This document shows, in pieces, positions 5,027-6,735 of a stretch of DNA of 6,735 nt. Every line of letters starts with the position of its first letter. Positions within the stretch are counted from its first letter, which is position 1. Location of the stretch: assembly GCA_030744095.1 (NCBI GenBank), contig JASLRF010000504.1, forward strand, positions 1 to 6,735, read 5' to 3'. The position numbers were made by a program, and so were the translations under genes. Origin of the DNA: Pirellulaceae bacterium. GTDB lineage: Bacteria > Planctomycetota > Planctomycetia > Pirellulales > Pirellulaceae. The notes under the pieces were generated by a model. It saw only the letters and a list, made by a program, of their open reading frames with translations. It was not told the origin of the DNA and did no database searches.

Positions 5027-6283
5027 ATGGTCAATGAGAATCGCAGAATGAAAAGGTGGATCTGCCATACGGCCGTCATGGTGAGCGTGCTATGCACACT
5101 CGCCTTGAAGCCATGTGAATGCTCGGCGGGACAGTTGTCGGACTGGCTCTCCGGCCGCTCGCCCTACTATCACAAACAGCCTTGGCAAATCGACCGCCGG
5201 TCCCCTCGAACATCCCCGCAATATCCGCAGGCACCGAATGCAAGTCAGGCTGCTATTGCGTATCCAACTGGCGTCGCCTACCAACAGCGAACTGCGATTC
5301 AGACGAAACCATGGCATCAGGCAGTGCCGGTGATTCAACAGACACCGGCTTTTCAGACGACACCGATCAACCAATCGGTGACCGCGATTCCACAGGCAAC
5401 GTATGCGCAAAGGTCGGTTCTAAACTCAGGCGGTGGGGTCTGTGGGGCAAATCGCCTGCAGTCCGTGCCTCGCTCGGCCTATCGTTCGACGTGGGTTCGT
5501 GTTCCGGTCACCCGATATCGCCCAGTGCCAGGAGTTGCCTCGACGGCGTACGGTGTTCCTGCGACACAACCTTGCAGCGGATACGAGTGGCGTCTACGCC
5601 GCGTGCCTGTGACTACCTTTCTCCCGTTTGCTGACTATTGGGGCCACCATTTCGGCCCGCAACAACAGGTGTCAAATTTTGGCGCCCCGGCTGCAGCGCC
5701 GTGCGTGACCTACGGTACGGCGATCCCACAAACATCTCCACAAACATCTCCACAAGGATCCCCATATTATCCGGCGCAACCAGGGACTGTGCCATTGAAT
5801 CCTACGCCTGCCAGTCCTTCGACAGGAAATGGAGATGTTCCGGCAGACCGTGCGCCGAGTTTGAACCCCAGTGGGATTCCGAGCAACACACGCTCGATGA
5901 ACTTCCCAAATCCCGCCATTTCAGTTCCCCAGGCAACGGCCAAGGCGAATCTCGACGAACAATCCGGCGACGGCCAGTCCACAACGCAGACTCGACGTGA
6001 CAACTATTTCAATGTGCGACCGATTCGTGACCCCGAGCCCAAATCGGGGCGTGGAGTGGTAGACGACGTTCCGCAACTTCTGGCTCCTGGGAATCATGCG
6101 GCCACGAACGATCCCAGCGGTCAAGCACGTGCCTGGCAGGTTGTACCGATCCAATGGGAATCGGTCCAGCGGCACGACTCGCCACAACGAATCGAGCCGC
6201 CGACACAAACGACTTCCGCCAGCATCGCACCGCGACCGGCTCGCAAGAACTGGGACGACGGCGGTTGGCGTTCAGCGCGGTGA
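5027..6283 (+). CDS. Secreted proline/glutamine/serine-rich protein with twin RVPVTxY/F motifs, function unknown
   Basis: 418 residues. A signal peptide is clear: basic MVNENRRMKR, hydrophobic core about 11-28, likely cut after CSA at residue 34. LKPC at 27-30 is not a proper lipobox, so a lipoprotein is unlikely. The mature part is low-complexity, rich in P, Q, T, S and A, and probably disordered. Two related segments stand out: YRSTWVRVPVTRYRPV (152-167) and YEWRLRRVPVTTFLPF (186-201), with cysteines nearby at 139, 183 and 226. Such RVPVT-x-YRPV modules recur in secreted planctomycete proteins (from memory, unnamed family). A short PQTSPQTSPQGSP run (about 234-246) follows. The C-terminal third is polar and ends basic (ARKNWDDGGWRSAR). 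No catalytic domain is seen, so a cell-envelope or matrix role is only a guess. It is separated from the operon by 246 bp and appears monocistronic. ATG 5048 (residue 8) is an alternative start. Confidence 0.85.
   Translation: MVNENRRMKRWICHTAVMVSVLCTLALKPCECSAGQLSDWLSGRSPYYHKQPWQIDRRSPRTSPQYPQAPNASQAAIAYPTGVAYQQRTAIQTKPWHQAVPVIQQTPAFQTTPINQSVTAIPQATYAQRSVLNSGGGVCGANRLQSVPRSAYRSTWVRVPVTRYRPVPGVASTAYGVPATQPCSGYEWRLRRVPVTTFLPFADYWGHHFGPQQQVSNFGAPAAAPCVTYGTAIPQTSPQTSPQGSPYYPAQPGTVPLNPTPASPSTGNGDVPADRAPSLNPSGIPSNTRSMNFPNPAISVPQATAKANLDEQSGDGQSTTQTRRDNYFNVRPIRDPEPKSGRGVVDDVPQLLAPGNHAATNDPSGQARAWQVVPIQWESVQRHDSPQRIEPPTQTTSASIAPRPARKNWDDGGWRSAR
5726..5755 (+). repeat. 12-bp in-frame tandem repeat inside the secreted-protein gene
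   Basis: CCACAAACATCT occurs at 5726-5737 and 5738-5749, followed by a half copy CCACAA (5750-5755). It encodes the repeating PQTS of the mature protein and keeps the frame, so copy-number changes would alter length without breaking the gene. Confidence 0.8.
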
Positions 6284-6311
6284 TTGGGTGGCTTGTGCCC
6301 TGTCAGTTTTG

Positions 6312-6421
6312 ATTTTAGGGTTGAAGAATAATGGTCGCCTAGCGAGATTGTCGTTGATCGCTGCGATCAAGACGTTTGGTTCGCGGAGAACCACGACAAT
6401 CAGGCTCAACAACCCTAATTC
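6312..6421. repeat. Nested inverted-repeat element enclosing two related hairpins (REP/MITE-like or structured RNA)
   Basis: The outer arms are TTAGGGTTG (6315-6323) and CAACCCTAA (6410-6418), 9 bp perfect. Inside lie GCCT (6337-6340) with AGGC (6402-6405), then GATTGTCGT (6346-6354) with ACGACAATC (6393-6401), again 9 bp perfect. The innermost part holds two hairpins: TTGATCG-CTG-CGATCAA (6354-6370) and TGGTTC-GCGGA-GAACCA (6377-6393). The hairpins resemble each other at about 14 of 20 aligned positions, as if a palindromic unit had been duplicated. As RNA this would fold as a three-way junction. No gene overlaps it convincingly. Known riboswitch, tmRNA and RNase P signatures were not seen. 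Confidence 0.6.
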
Positions 6422-6436
6422 TTGGTCTTGACAAAG

Positions 6437-6472
6437 CAGCTGAGGGCGAGGCAGTAGCACAGCCCACAGCTG
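6437..6472. repeat. Long imperfect hairpin
   Basis: CAGCTG-A-GGGC (6437-6447) pairs with GCCC-A-CAGCTG (6462-6472), giving 10 base pairs with one A-A mismatch and a 14-nt loop. It begins 19 nt after the nested element. The following TTGTT is too short for a confident intrinsic terminator of the secreted-protein gene, although that remains possible. Confidence 0.5.
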
Positions 6473-6481
6473 TTGTTACGT

Positions 6482-6533
6482 TCGGCGGGCTCGCCGATCC
6501 GAGCCTCGCTTGCTTTCTCCGACGGGCAGGCGA
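6482..6533. repeat. Cluster of three further hairpins, two mutually exclusive
   Basis: TCGGCG-GGCT-CGCCGA (6482-6497) overlaps GGCTCG-CCGATC-CGAGCC (6488-6505), so only one can form at a time. Next, TCGCTTGC (6506-6513) pairs with GCAGGCGA (6526-6533) over 8 bp with one G-U on the plus strand, and stacks directly against the second alternative. No T-run follows on the plus strand. Confidence 0.45.
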
Positions 6534-6712
6534 AAATCAATAAGCGTTCACAGGCTGGACGTTGTTTCCAATGGGACACCAATTGTTCAGGCCCATTTTT
6601 CGGCCAACGCGTATTCCCAAGACCTACAGCTTTCTGCCGAAAACCTGAGCCAGATCCCGACCTGAGAACGTTACGTTGCCCAGTCACTGCCTAAGTATGC
6701 CGCGCCGCTACC

Positions 6713-6735
6713 ATGCCAGCCAATCTCACGATTCA
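6713..6735 (+). CDS. Possible start of a next gene (MPANLT...), truncated by the right edge
   Basis: The ATG at 6713 reads MPANLTI before the window ends. From memory, planctomycete TGS-domain/DRG-like GTPases often start MPANLTPQY, so this may be such a gene, but seven codons cannot prove it. The overlapping ATG at 6697 (MPRRYHASQSHDS) is an equally open alternative in another frame. No ribosome site distinguishes the two. Confidence 0.25.

Larger units (their letters stand above)
6284..6712. other. Gene-poor, palindrome-rich intergenic region
   Basis: About 430 bp between the secreted protein and the possible gene at 6713. The left half (6301-6533) is dominated by inverted repeats listed separately. 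The right half (6534-6712) shows no strong palindrome or promoter, only a second copy of GTTACGTT (6475-6482 and 6670-6677). Open frames here have no recognisable domain and cross the hairpins, so none is called. Confidence 0.5.

Noticed and set aside
5053..5060. Cysteines at residues 30 and 32 of the secreted protein as a lipoprotein anchor
   Set aside because: LKPC does not fit the [LVI][ASTVI][GAS]C lipobox, whereas CSA|GQ fits ordinary signal peptidase I cleavage.
6286..6316. GGGT/GCCC stem followed by TTTTGATTTT as an intrinsic terminator of the secreted-protein gene
   Set aside because: The stem is only 4 bp with one G-U pair, and the T-run is interrupted and starts 6 nt away. Too weak to call.
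6375..6395. GGTTC...GAACC hairpin resembling a tRNA T-arm
   Set aside because: The loop is 5 nt without the TTCRANY pattern, and no acceptor, D or anticodon arm can be placed around it.
6415..6687. Minus-strand open frame of 90 codons in the right-hand intergenic region
   Set aside because: No domain, ribosome site or sensible composition, and it reads through several hairpins.
6473..6694. Plus-strand open frame of 73 codons in the right-hand intergenic region
   Set aside because: Overlaps mutually exclusive hairpins, starts with no ribosome site, and shows no recognisable motif.

Overview
The window looks like chromosomal DNA from a planctomycete, probably of the Pirellulaceae type. No 16S or other taxonomic marker is present. 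The placement rests on protein style: a secreted PQQ-like beta-propeller whose mature part opens with DWPQ...GPNRNG, a free-standing RNA polymerase alpha C-terminal domain, a secreted Pro/Gln-rich protein with RVPVTxYRPV-type motifs, and mostly weak or absent Shine-Dalgarno sequences. Base composition is moderately GC-rich and fairly even, and no transposase, phage gene, CRISPR array, rRNA or tRNA was recognised.

Layout. Positions 1-525 (minus) hold the first 175 residues of a UvrD/PcrA/Rep-type helicase that runs off the left edge. A 327-bp divergent region follows, with a perfect TATAAT for the helicase on the minus strand. On the plus strand it has a TATACT, a nested leader hairpin and a strong AAGGAGGG ribosome site in front of an 87-residue alpha-CTD protein (853-1116). 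Convergent to that gene is the secreted PQQ-like propeller protein (1194-2462, minus). A second divergent region (2463-2671) leads into a tight three-gene plus-strand operon. It encodes a four-helix membrane protein with a beta-rich tail (2672-3703), a small arrestin-like beta-sandwich protein (about 3687-4154) and a P-loop ATPase (4151-4780). The last pair share a GTGA overlap. After a 246-bp gap comes a secreted low-complexity protein (5027-6283). The final 430 bp before the right edge has no convincing gene but is unusually rich in inverted repeats. A MPANLT... start at 6713 may open the next gene.

How the parts may work together. The helicase, alpha-CTD protein and propeller are separate transcription units with no evident joint role. 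The membrane protein, arrestin-like protein and P-loop ATPase are very probably co-transcribed and translationally coupled, and are the best candidate here for an undescribed functional module. Its function cannot be read from sequence. The other main lead is the palindromic region at 6301-6533. It contains a nested element enclosing two related hairpins, followed by a run of further hairpins. It could be a REP/MITE-like repeat, a structured non-coding RNA, or both.
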